From an uncultured Candidatus Entotheonella sp. (lineage in GTDB: Bacteria > Tectomicrobia > Entotheonellia > Entotheonellales > Entotheonellaceae), in the NCBI GenBank assembly GCA_958295825.1, contig OY282375.1:1-64000 (forward strand): DNA of 64,000 nucleotides. Direction: 5' to 3'. A program made the translations under genes and the position numbers. Under the pieces are notes generated by a model. The model was not told the DNA's origin, searched no databases, and saw only the letters and a list, made by a program, of their open reading frames with translations. Positions 46,220 to 55,957 of the stretch are shown one piece after another; position 1 is the first letter of the stretch; each line of letters begins with the position of its first letter.

Positions 46220-47629
46220 TCAGATGGCGCCTTCCCGCCGCGCCTCCAGCATCTCGTCGACACGGGTAAACTTGACACGCGGCGCCCCGATTTCCTTCCC
46301 CTTGGACACTTCCACCTTGTTGAGATGCAACCAGTCGGCGTAGGAGAAGAACTCCGGCTGCCGTTCCTGCACCAGCTTGGCGGCGGCCTCGACCGTAGCG
46401 CCGGACGGTTGCAGCACCTTGCCGTCGGCCAGATCGGCCACCATGCACTTGACCGTTTGCAGGGCGTCGGGCTTATTCGTGCCGATGACGCCGGTGGGAC
46501 CACGCTTGATCCAGCCGGCTGCATAAATGCCGGTCAACGGTCCCTCGCCGTCGGTGTCCAGCACACGGCCTTCCGCGTTGGCGATGACGCCGCGGCGGTC
46601 GTCGAACGGCACGTCCGGCAGCGGCACGCCGCGATAACCGACCGAGCGAAAGACCCTATCGACCGGCAATTCCTCAACCTGCTCGGTGGCGCGCGGCCGC
46701 AGGGCGCCGGAGTCGGTGGCGTAGAGTTCGTTCTTCACCAGCCGCATGGCGGCCAGCCGACCGTCGGCGTTTCCCAGTAAGGCCGTCGGCGACACCAAAA
46801 AGCGAATCGTCAGACGGCGCGCCTTGCCCTCGGGCTGCCGTCCCGCAAATTCCTGCAGCATCGCCACCTTGCGGCCCGTAGCACGATCCGAGCTGCTGTC
46901 CAGAGCCGTCTGGCTCAGGTCGTCCAGAGCCGTTTCTTCGGGGAGCACGATCAGATCAGCGCCGGGCAGTTGACCCAGTTCGCGCAACTCGGGGTTGGTG
47001 AAAGCCGCCTGCGCCGGGCCGCGCCGCCCGAGCATGGTGACCTCCTTGATCCGGCTCTCGCGCAGCACCGCCAAGGCGTAATCGGCGATGTCGGTCTTGG
47101 CGAGTTCTTCGGGGGTTCGGCACAGGATGCGAGCTACGTCAACGGCGACGTTGCCGACGCCGACGATGGCGACACGCTCGCAGGAGAAGTCGAATTGCAG
47201 GTCGCGGTAATCCGGGTGGCCGTTGTACCAGGCAACGAAGGTGGTGGCGGGATGGCTGCCGATCAAATCCTCACCGGGAATGTCCATGCGGTTGTCGGTA
47301 GGAGCGCCGGTCGTGAAAACGATCTGATGGTAGAGCCCGCGCAGGTCATCGAGACTCAGGTCGGTGCCGTATTCGACGTGGCCATAAAAACGAAATCGCG
47401 GGTTAGCGGCGATCTTGTCGTAGGTTGCCGACACCGCCTTGATCTTCTGGTGGTCCGGCGCCACGCCGCCGCGCACCAGACCATACGGCGTCGGCAGCCG
47501 TTCCAGCATGTCGACGTCGACGACCAAGTCCTCCTGATTCAACAGGTGCTCGGCGACGTAGAAACCGCTCGGACCCGCCCCGATAATCGCCACACGCAAC
47601 GGCGCCGTGGCCGTACCCGGCTGTGTCAT
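46220..47629 (-). CDS. Ferredoxin/adrenodoxin-type NADP reductase (FprA-like)
   Basis: 469 residues from ATG 47629. The FAD site is VAIIGAGPSGFYVAEHLL. The NADP site is VAIVGVGNVAVDVARIL. RLPTPYGLVRGGVAPDHQKIK and GWIKRGPTGVIGTNK are specific to the adrenodoxin-reductase/FprA family, with the Arg pair for NADP. It moves electrons between NADPH and a ferredoxin, for instance to a P450 or a Rieske enzyme. No ferredoxin is adjacent. The LLM oxidoreductase is divergent. Confidence 0.9.
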   Translation of the reverse strand: MTQPGTATAPLRVAIIGAGPSGFYVAEHLLNQEDLVVDVDMLERLPTPYGLVRGGVAPDHQKIKAVSATYDKIAANPRFRFYGHVEYGTDLSLDDLRGLYHQIVFTTGAPTDNRMDIPGEDLIGSHPATTFVAWYNGHPDYRDLQFDFSCERVAIVGVGNVAVDVARILCRTPEELAKTDIADYALAVLRESRIKEVTMLGRRGPAQAAFTNPELRELGQLPGADLIVLPEETALDDLSQTALDSSSDRATGRKVAMLQEFAGRQPEGKARRLTIRFLVSPTALLGNADGRLAAMRLVKNELYATDSGALRPRATEQVEELPVDRVFRSVGYRGVPLPDVPFDDRRGVIANAEGRVLDTDGEGPLTGIYAAGWIKRGPTGVIGTNKPDALQTVKCMVADLADGKVLQPSGATVEAAAKLVQERQPEFFSYADWLHLNKVEVSKGKEIGAPRVKFTRVDEMLEARREGAI

Positions 47630-47792
47630 TCTCAACCCCTAACCAGCATGTTTGGAAGTCGTCATGGGCCTTGCGCGACACGCCTCGGCGCGGCTCCAGC
47701 CCGCTTAGCGGCGGCCATTATACTGCATTGACATGGCGGCACAATGCCACTAGGTTGATAGCGATTCCACCCACTCAAGCAAGGAGGCCGCC

Positions 47793-48875
47793 ATGGAAGT
47801 CGGATACTTCGCAATGCCCCTGCACCCCCCCGGCGCCGACCCGACCCGCACCCTCCAAGACGACTTGGCGCAGATCGTCATGCTCGACGAGCTCGGCTAC
47901 AAAGAGGCCTGGATCGGTGAGCATTTCACCACCGTGTGGGAGAACATTCCGGCGCCCGACCTATTCATCGCCATGGCCCTGGCGAAAACCCAGCACATCG
48001 TCCTCGGCACCGGCGTGTCGTGCATGCCCAACCACAACCCCTTCATGCTGGCGCAGCGTATCGCCCAACTCGACCACCAAGCACGCGGCCGCTTTCACTG
48101 GGGGGTTGGCTCCGGCGGCTTCCCCGGCGATTTCGAGGTGTTCGGCTTCGACCCCGCAACCGGCGCCCACCGCAGCATGACGCGCGACGCTATCGACCTG
48201 GTGCTGCAACTCTGGGACGACCCGAAGCCGGGGCTGTACGAACATCCCTATTGGCGCTTCACCATCCCCGAGCCCGTGGACGAAATCGGCCTCCGCCTGC
48301 ACCTCAAGCCGTACCAGAAACCGCACCCGCCGATCGGCGTCGCCGGCGTGTCGCCCAAGTCGGACACGCTCATTTTGGCCGGCGAGCGCGGCTGGATTCC
48401 CCTCAGCATCAATCTCGTGCCCACCGATACCCTGCGGACGCACTGGGAAGCCGTCCAAGAAGGCGCTGCGAAGACCGGCCGCGCCCCGGACCAGCACGCC
48501 TGGCGCATCGCCCGCGAGGTATACGTGGCGGAGAGCAGCTCTGAGGCGCGCCGCGAGGCCCTCGACGGGGTACTCAGCCGCGACTTCCAGCAATACTTCC
48601 TGCCGTTATTGTCCAAGATGAACATGCTCGGCCTGCTCAAAACCGACCCCAACATGGCCGACAGTGAGATCACGCCGGAATATCTCGTCGACAACATCTG
48701 GATCGTCGGCAGCCCCGACGAGGTGGCCGACAAGCTGCGGCGGCTGCACCACGACGTGGGCGGCTTCGGCGTGCTGCTGGCCATGGCCCACGAGTGGCAG
48801 CCCAAGGAGCGCTGGCAGCGGTCGATGACCTTGTTGGCCCGCGACGTCATGACCCAACTCTCCGACCTGAACTGA
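47793..48875 (+). CDS. LLM-class flavin-dependent oxidoreductase
   Basis: 360 residues of the bacterial luciferase-like TIM-barrel family: MEVGYFAMPLHPPGADPTRT, LGYKEAWIGEHFTTVWENIP, RIAQLDHQARGRFHWGVGSG and PPIGVAGVSPKSDTLILAGE. Such enzymes use reduced flavin to oxygenate alkanesulfonates, limonene-type compounds or others. It is followed after 11 bases by the altronate-dehydratase-family gene, so the two are co-transcribed. The specific substrate is not resolved. The neighbourhood would allow an organosulfonate. Confidence 0.86.
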   Translation: MEVGYFAMPLHPPGADPTRTLQDDLAQIVMLDELGYKEAWIGEHFTTVWENIPAPDLFIAMALAKTQHIVLGTGVSCMPNHNPFMLAQRIAQLDHQARGRFHWGVGSGGFPGDFEVFGFDPATGAHRSMTRDAIDLVLQLWDDPKPGLYEHPYWRFTIPEPVDEIGLRLHLKPYQKPHPPIGVAGVSPKSDTLILAGERGWIPLSINLVPTDTLRTHWEAVQEGAAKTGRAPDQHAWRIAREVYVAESSSEARREALDGVLSRDFQQYFLPLLSKMNMLGLLKTDPNMADSEITPEYLVDNIWIVGSPDEVADKLRRLHHDVGGFGVLLAMAHEWQPKERWQRSMTLLARDVMTQLSDLN

Positions 48876-48886
48876 GGATGCACCCC

Positions 48887-51574
48887 ATGGCACACGTGTA
48901 CGACTTTCACGACGTGGCGCGATTGCCGGCTCCCGGCGACAACGTCGCCATCGCCTCGCGGCGCCTGGAGGCGGGTAGCGAGGTGGTCAGCGGCAATGAG
49001 CGGTTCCGACTGGAGCACACCTTGCTGGTAGGCCATCGCTTCGCCCGGCAACCCATCAAGCCCGGCGTGGCGCTGCTGTCGTGGGGTCTGCCATACGGCT
49101 ACGCCAGCCACGACGTCGCGCCCGGAACGTACGTCTGCAACGCACGAATCCTCGAGGCCCTGCGCGGCCGCAACGTCGATTTCGAGCTGCCGGCCGAGGC
49201 CAATTTCACTGACAAGATCACCCCATATCTGCTGGACGAGGCCCGCTTCCAGCCCGGCGAGCAGGTGGCGCGCTACGACGAGCCCGGCACCTTCCTGGGC
49301 TACCCGCGCGGCGAAGGGCGGGGCGTCGGCACTCGCAACTACATCGTCATCCTCGGCACCTCGTCGCGCACCGCCGGTTACGCCCGCTCTTTGGAGGATC
49401 GTTTGCGTGGTCTGGCGGGCGACTATGCGAACGTAGACGGCATCGTCGCCGTGGCGCATACCGAGGGCGGCGGCAGGGAGCGACCCAACAACCTCGACTT
49501 CGTGCTGCGCACCCTGAGCGGCTTTATGGTGCATCCAAACGTCGGCGCCGTGCTGGCGGTGGACTACGGCACCGAAACGGTCACCAATGATCGAGTCCGC
49601 GACTACATGGCGGCGCACGACTATCCCCTGGCGGCAGTGCCGCACCACTTTCTCAGCCTCGAAGGCCAGTTCCAGGCCGACTTGGCGCGCGGTGAAGAGC
49701 TGATCCGCCGCTGGCTGCCACAGGCAGACGCCCCGCCCCGCACCGAGCAGTCACTGGCACACGTCAACGTGGCCCTGCAGTGCGGCGGCTCCGATGCCTT
49801 TTCGGGCATCTCGGGCAATCCGCTGTCCGCCTGGGTGGCCCGCGAGATTATCCGCCACGGTGGCGCCGCCAGCCTGGCGGAAACCGATGAATTGATCGGC
49901 GCCGAGGCTTACGTGCTCCAGAACGTTCGCGATCTTGAAACGGCGCGAAAGTTCCTGGCCACCGTTGCCGAATTCAAGGAACGCGTGGCTTGGCACGGCC
50001 ACACCGCCGAGGGCAACCCGACCGGCGGCAACATGTTCCGCGGCCTGTACAACATCGTCCTCAAATCACTCGGCGCCGCCATGAAGCGCCATCCCGAGGT
50101 GCGTCTCGATTACGTCATCGACTACGGCGAGCGCATGCTGCAGCCGGGTTATTACTTCATGAACAGCCCCGGCAATGATCTGGAAAGCATCGCCGGGCAG
50201 GTGGCCGCAGGCGCCAACATGATCTTCTTCATCACGGGCAACGGCTCCATCACCAATTTCCCCTTCGTGCCAACCCTCAAGGTGGTCACCACCAGCCAGC
50301 GTTTCGAGATGCTGGAGCGGGACATGGACGTGAACGCCGGGGCGTATCAGGACGGCACGCCGATGGACGAACTGGGCAAGAACATGTTCGATCTCACCGT
50401 GGCGGCAGCGTCCGGCGCCCGCACCAAGGGCGAAAGGGCAGGGCACGCGCAGGTGTCGCTGTGGCGCGACTGGCGGCAGACCGATGGCGGTAATCTTGAG
50501 CGCCTGCAACAGGCGCCACTGCCCAGCGGCGCGGCGTTGTCGGTCACGGCTCGGGCCGCAGCGCCGGCACAGACGTTCCAGGCTGTACGGACTGCCGACG
50601 GTGTCGCCACCGACCAGATCGGCCTGTTGCTGCCCACCAGCCTGTGCTCCAGCCAGATCGCCCGACTGATCGCCAACAAGTTGAACGCCACCTTCACCGG
50701 CAACCGCGGGGTATCGCGCTTTGTGGCGCTGCCTCATACCGAGGGCTGCGGCGTCTCCAGCGGCTCCTCGGAAGCCATGTACGCGCGCACCACGCTGGGC
50801 TATCTGACGCACCCGCTGGTGCGTTTCGGCCTGCTGCTGGAGCACGGCTGCGAAAAGACGCATAACGACTATATGGCTAATCAGCTCGCTCGCCATGGCG
50901 TAGACCGGCAACGCTTCGGCTGGGCCAGCGTGCAAATGGACGGCGGCATTGATCAGGTGAGCGAGAAGGTCGAAGCGTGGTTCGGGGAGGTGCTGGGCGA
51001 GCTATCCGACCCCGAATGGGCCGATGCCGGTGTTGGCGCGCTGCGCCTGGGATTGCTGGACAGCGGCGCGGTGCCCGACGCCGCGGCCGAGCAATTGGCT
51101 CACCTGACCACCGCCATCATTGGCGCCGGCGGCACGGTGGTGCTGCCGCGTAACGCTTTCCTGCTGTCCTCGGCGGCGTATCTCGACAACCTGCAAACAA
51201 GCTCACGGATCGAGGCGTCACTGGCTTATGGGCAGACCGCCACGCCCGGCCTGCACGTCATGGAGACTCCGACGCAGCACTGGGTGGAAACGCTGACCGG
51301 CCTCGGCGCCACGGGCGTGGAAATCATGCTGGCGCACGTGTCCGGTCCGCCGCTGCAGGCGCATCCCATGATCCCGCTGCTACAGATGGCCAGCGGTGCG
51401 GAAACGGTGTGGTCGGCGGATATGGACCTGGTACTCGACGGCGATGCGCCGTGGAGCGAGACTATTCTGCCCTTGGTGTTGTCGGTCGCCTCGCGCAGCT
51501 ACGTGCCGAAGCTGTACGACCAGGGGAACACCGATTTTCAGGTGTCGCGGGGCTTGCTGGGCATCTCGATGTGA
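48887..51574 (+). CDS. UxaA/SuyB-family hydro-lyase with duplicated core
   Basis: 895 residues from ATG 48887. Residues 1-100 form an SAF-like domain ([15 protein letters not shown]), then a full altronate/galactarate dehydratase core: [50 protein letters not shown] and [16 protein letters not shown]. From about residue 580 the N-terminal core is repeated: [38 protein letters not shown], and [13 protein letters not shown]. Ordinary UxaA is near 500 residues. The family includes sugar-acid dehydratases and (R)-sulfolactate sulfo-lyase (SuyAB). The neighbours make both possible. Confidence 0.82.
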   Translation: MAHVYDFHDVARLPAPGDNVAIASRRLEAGSEVVSGNERFRLEHTLLVGHRFARQPIKPGVALLSWGLPYGYASHDVAPGTYVCNARILEALRGRNVDFELPAEANFTDKITPYLLDEARFQPGEQVARYDEPGTFLGYPRGEGRGVGTRNYIVILGTSSRTAGYARSLEDRLRGLAGDYANVDGIVAVAHTEGGGRERPNNLDFVLRTLSGFMVHPNVGAVLAVDYGTETVTNDRVRDYMAAHDYPLAAVPHHFLSLEGQFQADLARGEELIRRWLPQADAPPRTEQSLAHVNVALQCGGSDAFSGISGNPLSAWVAREIIRHGGAASLAETDELIGAEAYVLQNVRDLETARKFLATVAEFKERVAWHGHTAEGNPTGGNMFRGLYNIVLKSLGAAMKRHPEVRLDYVIDYGERMLQPGYYFMNSPGNDLESIAGQVAAGANMIFFITGNGSITNFPFVPTLKVVTTSQRFEMLERDMDVNAGAYQDGTPMDELGKNMFDLTVAAASGARTKGERAGHAQVSLWRDWRQTDGGNLERLQQAPLPSGAALSVTARAAAPAQTFQAVRTADGVATDQIGLLLPTSLCSSQIARLIANKLNATFTGNRGVSRFVALPHTEGCGVSSGSSEAMYARTTLGYLTHPLVRFGLLLEHGCEKTHNDYMANQLARHGVDRQRFGWASVQMDGGIDQVSEKVEAWFGEVLGELSDPEWADAGVGALRLGLLDSGAVPDAAAEQLAHLTTAIIGAGGTVVLPRNAFLLSSAAYLDNLQTSSRIEASLAYGQTATPGLHVMETPTQHWVETLTGLGATGVEIMLAHVSGPPLQAHPMIPLLQMASGAETVWSADMDLVLDGDAPWSETILPLVLSVASRSYVPKLYDQGNTDFQVSRGLLGISM

Positions 51575-51591
51575 CGGGGTAAGGAGAGACA

Positions 51592-52320
51592 CTACCAGAT
51601 CAGAAACTGGAAGCCGAACAGGACCAGCATTCCCAGCACCAGAGGTCGGAAGAACGCCCGGCTGATGTGCGGCAGGACTAAGCGGCCGGCGTACACGCCA
51701 ACCAGCATCGCCAGCCCCATGGCGACGGCCAGCGCCAACCGGTCGCCGACGAAGAATCCCTGATGCCAGTACAACACGGTGCGCTGCGTATTTCCGAGCA
51801 GGAAGAACAGCGCCACCATGGCGACCAAGTCTTCCTTCAGCAAGCCGTAACGTAGGAAAATCACCGCCAGCAGCGGCCCAGCGATGCCGATGCTGCCCAG
51901 CAGTACGCCGGCGACCACACCGCCCAATGGCAGCAACCCGGCGTGCGGCATGGTTCGGCCCTCGTTGCCGCGCCAGCATTCGTAGGCTGCAAACGCCAGC
52001 AGGGAGACCCCAATCATGCGGCGCAGGGCGGTTTCGGCAAGAACGTCAAAAAGCATCGTGCCGGCGTAAATGCCGGGGACCACGCCAATGAAGAAGAGGG
52101 CCGCCAGACGCCAGTGTAAATGACGCCGGAACAGCCAGCAGCGTAGGCCGACGGCCAACAATTGTGCCGGGGCGACGAGCGGAATCACCACTTTCAGATC
52201 GAGGAACAGGCTGAGCACCCCATACATGATCATGCCTGCGCCGATGCTGGTGATGGTGGTCACCGTCGACGCCAGCAAGGCGCCGCCCAGAGCCGCGAGC
52301 CACAAGGGGAAATCAAGCAT
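51592..52320 (-). CDS. TauE/SafE-family membrane exporter
   Basis: 242 residues with seven to eight hydrophobic segments: SVTTITSIGAGMIMYGVLSL-like start, VVIPLVAPAQLLAVGLRCWL, GVLLGSIGIAGPLLAVIFLR and the end HISRAFFRPLVLGMLVLFGF. The family exports sulfite or sulfonates made during organosulfur breakdown. It is convergent with the UxaA-family gene and divergent from the decarboxylase genes. The function fits the local context but is not proved. Confidence 0.82.
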   Translation of the reverse strand: MLDFPLWLAALGGALLASTVTTITSIGAGMIMYGVLSLFLDLKVVIPLVAPAQLLAVGLRCWLFRRHLHWRLAALFFIGVVPGIYAGTMLFDVLAETALRRMIGVSLLAFAAYECWRGNEGRTMPHAGLLPLGGVVAGVLLGSIGIAGPLLAVIFLRYGLLKEDLVAMVALFFLLGNTQRTVLYWHQGFFVGDRLALAVAMGLAMLVGVYAGRLVLPHISRAFFRPLVLGMLVLFGFQFLIW

Positions 52321-52451
52321 GGCGAAGCACCTGCCGGGACTGGGGTTGCGGGGTAGGGCGGCACAGCCTCAAGGCCATACTAGCACGCCGACGTTCCAAC
52401 GACGCAGCATCGGCCCCAGAGGCCGATGAGGATTGAAACAAAGGAGAACCG

Positions 52452-52964
52452 ATGCCGGTATCCGAAACGAATTCGCAGATTGTCTACACGGCCTTGAAGG
52501 ACTGCGGCGTGCGCCTGATGTCCGTTTTGCCGGAAACCTGGCTGGTGCACTTGGTGACGCTGGCCGAAGCAGACGGTGACGTGACCCTGGTGCGCCTGGC
52601 CAAGGAAGAGGAGGGCATCGGCATTTCCGCCGGCGCTCACCTGGCGGGCATCTCGTCCGCCATGCTGATGCAGAACCACGGCCTGCTGGCCAGTCTCAAC
52701 GGCATCGTGTCGCTGGCGCAACTCTACCGCATCCCGCTCCTGATGCTCATCAGCCTGCGAGGCGGGTTTGGCGAGGAGCACCCTTGGCAAACGGAAGGCG
52801 GCATGGTGACCGAGGCGCTGCTGGAAACCCTGCGCGTGCCGTTTGAACGGCTGCAAACACCCGATCACGTCGCCCAACGCGTCCGCGAGGCGCAGACTCT
52901 GGCCAACGCGGCACTGCGTCCGGTGGCGCTGCTGCTTTGCCGCGAGTTGATGTGGGAGGATTAG
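52452..52964 (+). CDS. Sulfopyruvate/phosphonopyruvate decarboxylase-type subunit alpha
   Basis: 170 residues with AAAGGAG upstream. It is the pyrimidine-binding half of a thiamine-diphosphate enzyme: VRLAKEEEGIGISAGAHLAG with the activating Glu (52-54), LMQNHGLLASLNGIVSLAQL and PLLMLISLRGGFGEEHPWQT. It resembles ComD of coenzyme M synthesis and split phosphonopyruvate decarboxylases. The pyrophosphate-binding half is the next gene. Confidence 0.85.
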   Translation: MPVSETNSQIVYTALKDCGVRLMSVLPETWLVHLVTLAEADGDVTLVRLAKEEEGIGISAGAHLAGISSAMLMQNHGLLASLNGIVSLAQLYRIPLLMLISLRGGFGEEHPWQTEGGMVTEALLETLRVPFERLQTPDHVAQRVREAQTLANAALRPVALLLCRELMWED

Positions 52965-53023
52965 GACAGGGGAATGTCGGATCGTGCTGGCGCTAATCCG
53001 GCCTGCTAACGAAGGACAACACC

Positions 53024-53605
53024 ATGCTACGTAGTGAAGCACTGGAGGCGATATACCCGGAGCTGGCGTCCTGCGCGGTCGTCACCATTATGGGTGCCAC
53101 CGCGTCGGAACTCTATGCCCTGGGGCACCGACCGAATTTCTTTTATCTGGAGCACGCCATGGGACTGGCCTCGTCGATGGGGCTGGGCATCGCGCTCAGC
53201 CGTCCCGAGGAGACGGTCGTGGTGCTGGACGGCGACGGCTCGATTCTGATGAACCTGGGCAGCCTGACGACCATGGCGCGCTATCGGCCGTCCAATTTAA
53301 TCCACGTCGTCTTTGACAACGAAGCACTCTTGTCAGTCGGCAGGACGTTCACCACCGCCACGGGCACGGGCAGCAGCATTGCGGCAATGGCCGAAGCGGC
53401 GGGGGTGCCGCGTTCGGCCACGGTGGACACGGTGCAGGGATGCCGCCAGACGTTTCGGGAAGCCCTGGCGTCGCGGGAATTGACGACCCTGGTGGCAAAG
53501 GTGGCGGCGCAGGGACCGGCGAACTATCACATCGACGTCCACATGCTGGAAAACCGCTTCGAGTTCCAGCGTTACCTCACCCGCGACCGCCACAAGGTCG
53601 GTTGA
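53024..53605 (+). CDS. Sulfopyruvate/phosphonopyruvate decarboxylase-type subunit beta
   Basis: 193 residues. It has the ThDP-Mg motif GDGSILMNLG...VVFDN (Gly70 to Asn99) and an N-terminal TIMGATASELYALGHRPNFF. With the preceding subunit it would decarboxylate sulfopyruvate to sulfoacetaldehyde or a related 3-substituted pyruvate. The two genes are 59 bases apart, with AAGGAC before the second. An LDH2-type dehydrogenase that could supply the oxoacid is encoded at 61.4 kb. Confidence 0.85.
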   Translation: MLRSEALEAIYPELASCAVVTIMGATASELYALGHRPNFFYLEHAMGLASSMGLGIALSRPEETVVVLDGDGSILMNLGSLTTMARYRPSNLIHVVFDNEALLSVGRTFTTATGTGSSIAAMAEAAGVPRSATVDTVQGCRQTFREALASRELTTLVAKVAAQGPANYHIDVHMLENRFEFQRYLTRDRHKVG

Positions 53606-53617
53606 GCAGAGGGCGGC

Positions 53618-54205
53618 TCAGGCCCGCACCAACTGGCCGACGTCGGAGGTCGGCGCGTCAATCAGCCGGGTGGCCGGCAGGTCGTCGATCTTGCCGGTAT
53701 CCAGCAGTTCCTGAGCGGCGGGTACCGGCCTCACGTCACGATGATGCGCGGTGTTCACCCCGCTTGTCTGGCCCGTCGGGTCCTCGACCCACCACGACGC
53801 CTCCAAGGCGATGCCGTTGGGGTCTGTGAAGTAGATCGACTGAATGAGCCCGTGGTCCACCACCTCCGTGACTTCGCAGCCGTAATCGAGCAAACGCTGC
53901 CGCAACGCCTGCATGGCCTCGGCATCCGGCAGGTTGAGCGACACGTGGTCGAACTGGATGGCCCTGTCATCCGGCACCCCCGCCGGTTTGGCAAAGCCTT
54001 CCACCTCGTGGTTGCGGTACTCGAAAAAAGCCACCGTAGCACCGTTACCCACGTCGAAAAAGTAATGCCGGAACGACTCGTTGCCGACGGTGGCGACCAG
54101 GCGCGCGCCAAGCACGCCGTGCCAGAACCGCGTCGTCGTGTCCATGTCGTTCGTCACCAACGCCAGATGATTCAACCCGGCCCATCGAACCGCTTCACTG
54201 TTCAT
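53618..54205 (-). CDS. VOC-superfamily dioxygenase-like protein
   Basis: 195 residues from ATG 54205 (GAGGAG upstream; the adjacent ATG at 54208 is also possible). GLNHLALVTNDMDTTTRFWH opens the first module, FDHVSLNLPDAEAMQALRQR the second, and IYFTDPNGIALEASWWVEDP holds the metal-ligand Glu. It is a two-module extradiol-dioxygenase or glyoxalase-type fold. The long C-terminal tail is polar. The substrate is unknown. Confidence 0.82.
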   Translation of the reverse strand: MNSEAVRWAGLNHLALVTNDMDTTTRFWHGVLGARLVATVGNESFRHYFFDVGNGATVAFFEYRNHEVEGFAKPAGVPDDRAIQFDHVSLNLPDAEAMQALRQRLLDYGCEVTEVVDHGLIQSIYFTDPNGIALEASWWVEDPTGQTSGVNTAHHRDVRPVPAAQELLDTGKIDDLPATRLIDAPTSDVGQLVRA

Positions 54206-54324
54206 CATCTCTTCTCCTCTCGGCCCATATTCTGCCTGTATGGCACGTATGCTATGCTGGCCTTCACCAGGGAAACATAGCACGAATCCTGGAAATTTCC
54301 CCGGAACAAGGACGCCGTCCCCCC

Positions 54325-54577
54325 ATGTTCACCCTGCACGCCATCGACTGGCTGATCATCGGCCTGTACGTCGTGCTGGCCCTGGGCGTCGGGGTGGCGT
54401 TCAAGGGCCGTGCCGGTCGCAACCGCACCAGCTACTTCCTGGCAGGGCGCACCCTGCCGTGGTGGTGGGTCGGCGCTTCCATGGCCGCCACCACCTTCGC
54501 GGCGGATACTCCCCTGGCTGTCACCGGCATCATTGCAGACAAGGGGTTATCGGGCAACTGGCTGTGGATTCCGGTGG
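54325..54577 (+). pseudogene. Sodium:solute symporter, only the first 84 codons left
   Basis: MFTLHAIDWLIIGLYVVLAL, then RTSYFLAGRTLPWWWVGASM and AATTFAADTPLAVTGIIADK are the first two helices and loop of an SSS-family symporter (proline/pantothenate type). Similarity ends at NWLWIPV where the next mobile element begins at 54576. The remaining 400 or so codons are missing. Confidence 0.75.
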
Positions 54578-54732
54578 CTTTGCACAAAAAATCGGAATCC
54601 TGCACAAAAAGTCGGTCGCTGACCGACCGGAAGCAAGGCGTTCAGGTGGGCTGAAATTTCTACATTTTTGTTGTGCTGCAGGCTGAACGCGGACCTGCTT
54701 GGCAAGGGTCGAAAGCGGTTTCACACCATGCA

Positions 54733-54769
54733 AAAAGGGCGGGCGCCCAGTGCAAGCGCCCGCCCTTTT
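54733..54769. terminator. Strong GC hairpin with A/T tracts, bidirectional terminator
   Basis: AAAAGGGCGGGCG, loop CCCAGTGCAAG, CGCCCGCCCTTTT form a 13-bp stem with A tract before and T tract after, a textbook intrinsic terminator in both directions. It lies 229 bases after the end of the RCC1-like gene and may end its transcript. Confidence 0.75.
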
Positions 54770-54997
54770 CGCGTTCAGGGATGGCTTGTGTCGGGCGCGA
54801 CGAAAACAGACTTTTGGCGGACAGCCGGACCATTCGCCGGAGGGAAAACCGGACTTCTCGGCGCTGTCTGTCCCCCTACCCCGCCTTGAAGTGGATCGGC
54901 TTTTTGCATGTACTTTTTGGGACAGGACAGGGTAATGGGAAGTGATGAAAAAGAGAAAATCGCCAGCGGCTTTCCAGCGCGCGTCGCTGGCCGGCGT

Positions 54998-55957
54998 CTA
55001 AGTCGGTTCCCCCCAACAGACGGTCTCGCCCGATTCTCTGATCCCGCAGGTATTGCTTTCGCCGGCGTTGATCTCGGTAAACACGCCGGCTGGCGTCGTC
55101 GTCCGACCCGCGCCATCGTAGCCGAAGCAGGCGACCTCGCCCGTGTCGCGGATCGCGCAGGCGTGGAATGCGCCCGCCGTAATCGCCGTGAAGACGCCTG
55201 CCGGCAGCTCCGCCTGCTCAATGTGAAAGTTCTCGCCGAAGCAGTCGATGCTTCCGTCCCCGACAATGCCGCAGGTGAAGTTCAACCCGGTAGCCGACGC
55301 AACGAAGCCGTTCGCGTCGGTGTCGACGGCCCGCACGGTAATGGTGACGCTGTCGCCGACCGTCAGCCCGTCGTCGTAGGGTACGGTTAGCTGGAACGTC
55401 AGGACGGCCTCGCCGACGGCCACGGCGGGCGCGGTAAACAGGGCGATTGCGCCCCCGATGCCTGGCGATACGCCCCCACTGGATATCAAGACTTCCGGGC
55501 CGCCCGTCTGCACCCACGGCAGGCTGTCGATGACGCTGACCGGGCCCCGGAAGATACCGGACAGGATGCCCAGCGCTCCGGCGTCGACGGACTGGTCCGC
55601 GCCGGCGTTCACTACGGGCGCGTTCGGCGGCGCGGCTGCGGTTGCCAGTCGCACCCTCAGCCACGCGAGCTCGGTGGCGGCGGCGTCAAGCTCGGTGGAA
55701 GCGACGGCAGCATCAGCGGCATTATGCGCAGCCTGCAGAGCGGCTTCGGCGGCAGCGTATTGCAAAGGGGCGATGGTCTCGGCGCCGTAAGGGACGCGCC
55801 TGCCAAGGAGCCTCAGCCACGCGATCTCGCTGGCCTGCGAGACCAGCTGGCCGCCCACGTCGTGCGCCCGCGCATCCGACGCCATGAGCGCCGCCGTTGT
55901 CGTCAGGGCTATGAACGCCATTGATAAGGGTCTGCGTAAACGTATGCCGGTCGTCAT
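54998..55957 (-). CDS. Secreted PKD/Ig-like and RCC1-like repeat protein
   Basis: 319 residues from ATG 55957 (AGGAGAA upstream). The signal peptide is LSMAFIALTTTAALMASDARA. An Ala-rich helical part is followed by NAGADQSVDAGALGILSGIF, a PKD/K319-type Ig-like domain ending TVRAVDTDANGF. The end has at least three RCC1-type turns with paired Cys: LNFTCGIVGDGSIDCFGENF, HACAIRDTGEVACFGYDG and SNTCGIRESGETVCWG. It is the only gene inside mobile copy A. A surface-binding role is likely; nothing more can be said. Confidence 0.65.
   Translation of the reverse strand: MTTGIRLRRPLSMAFIALTTTAALMASDARAHDVGGQLVSQASEIAWLRLLGRRVPYGAETIAPLQYAAAEAALQAAHNAADAAVASTELDAAATELAWLRVRLATAAAPPNAPVVNAGADQSVDAGALGILSGIFRGPVSVIDSLPWVQTGGPEVLISSGGVSPGIGGAIALFTAPAVAVGEAVLTFQLTVPYDDGLTVGDSVTITVRAVDTDANGFVASATGLNFTCGIVGDGSIDCFGENFHIEQAELPAGVFTAITAGAFHACAIRDTGEVACFGYDGAGRTTTPAGVFTEINAGESNTCGIRESGETVCWGEPT

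Noticed and set aside
47793..51574. Assigning the UxaA-family gene firmly as sulfolactate sulfo-lyase
   Set aside because: The family also holds altronate and galactarate dehydratases, and sequence reading alone cannot separate them; kept only as an inference.
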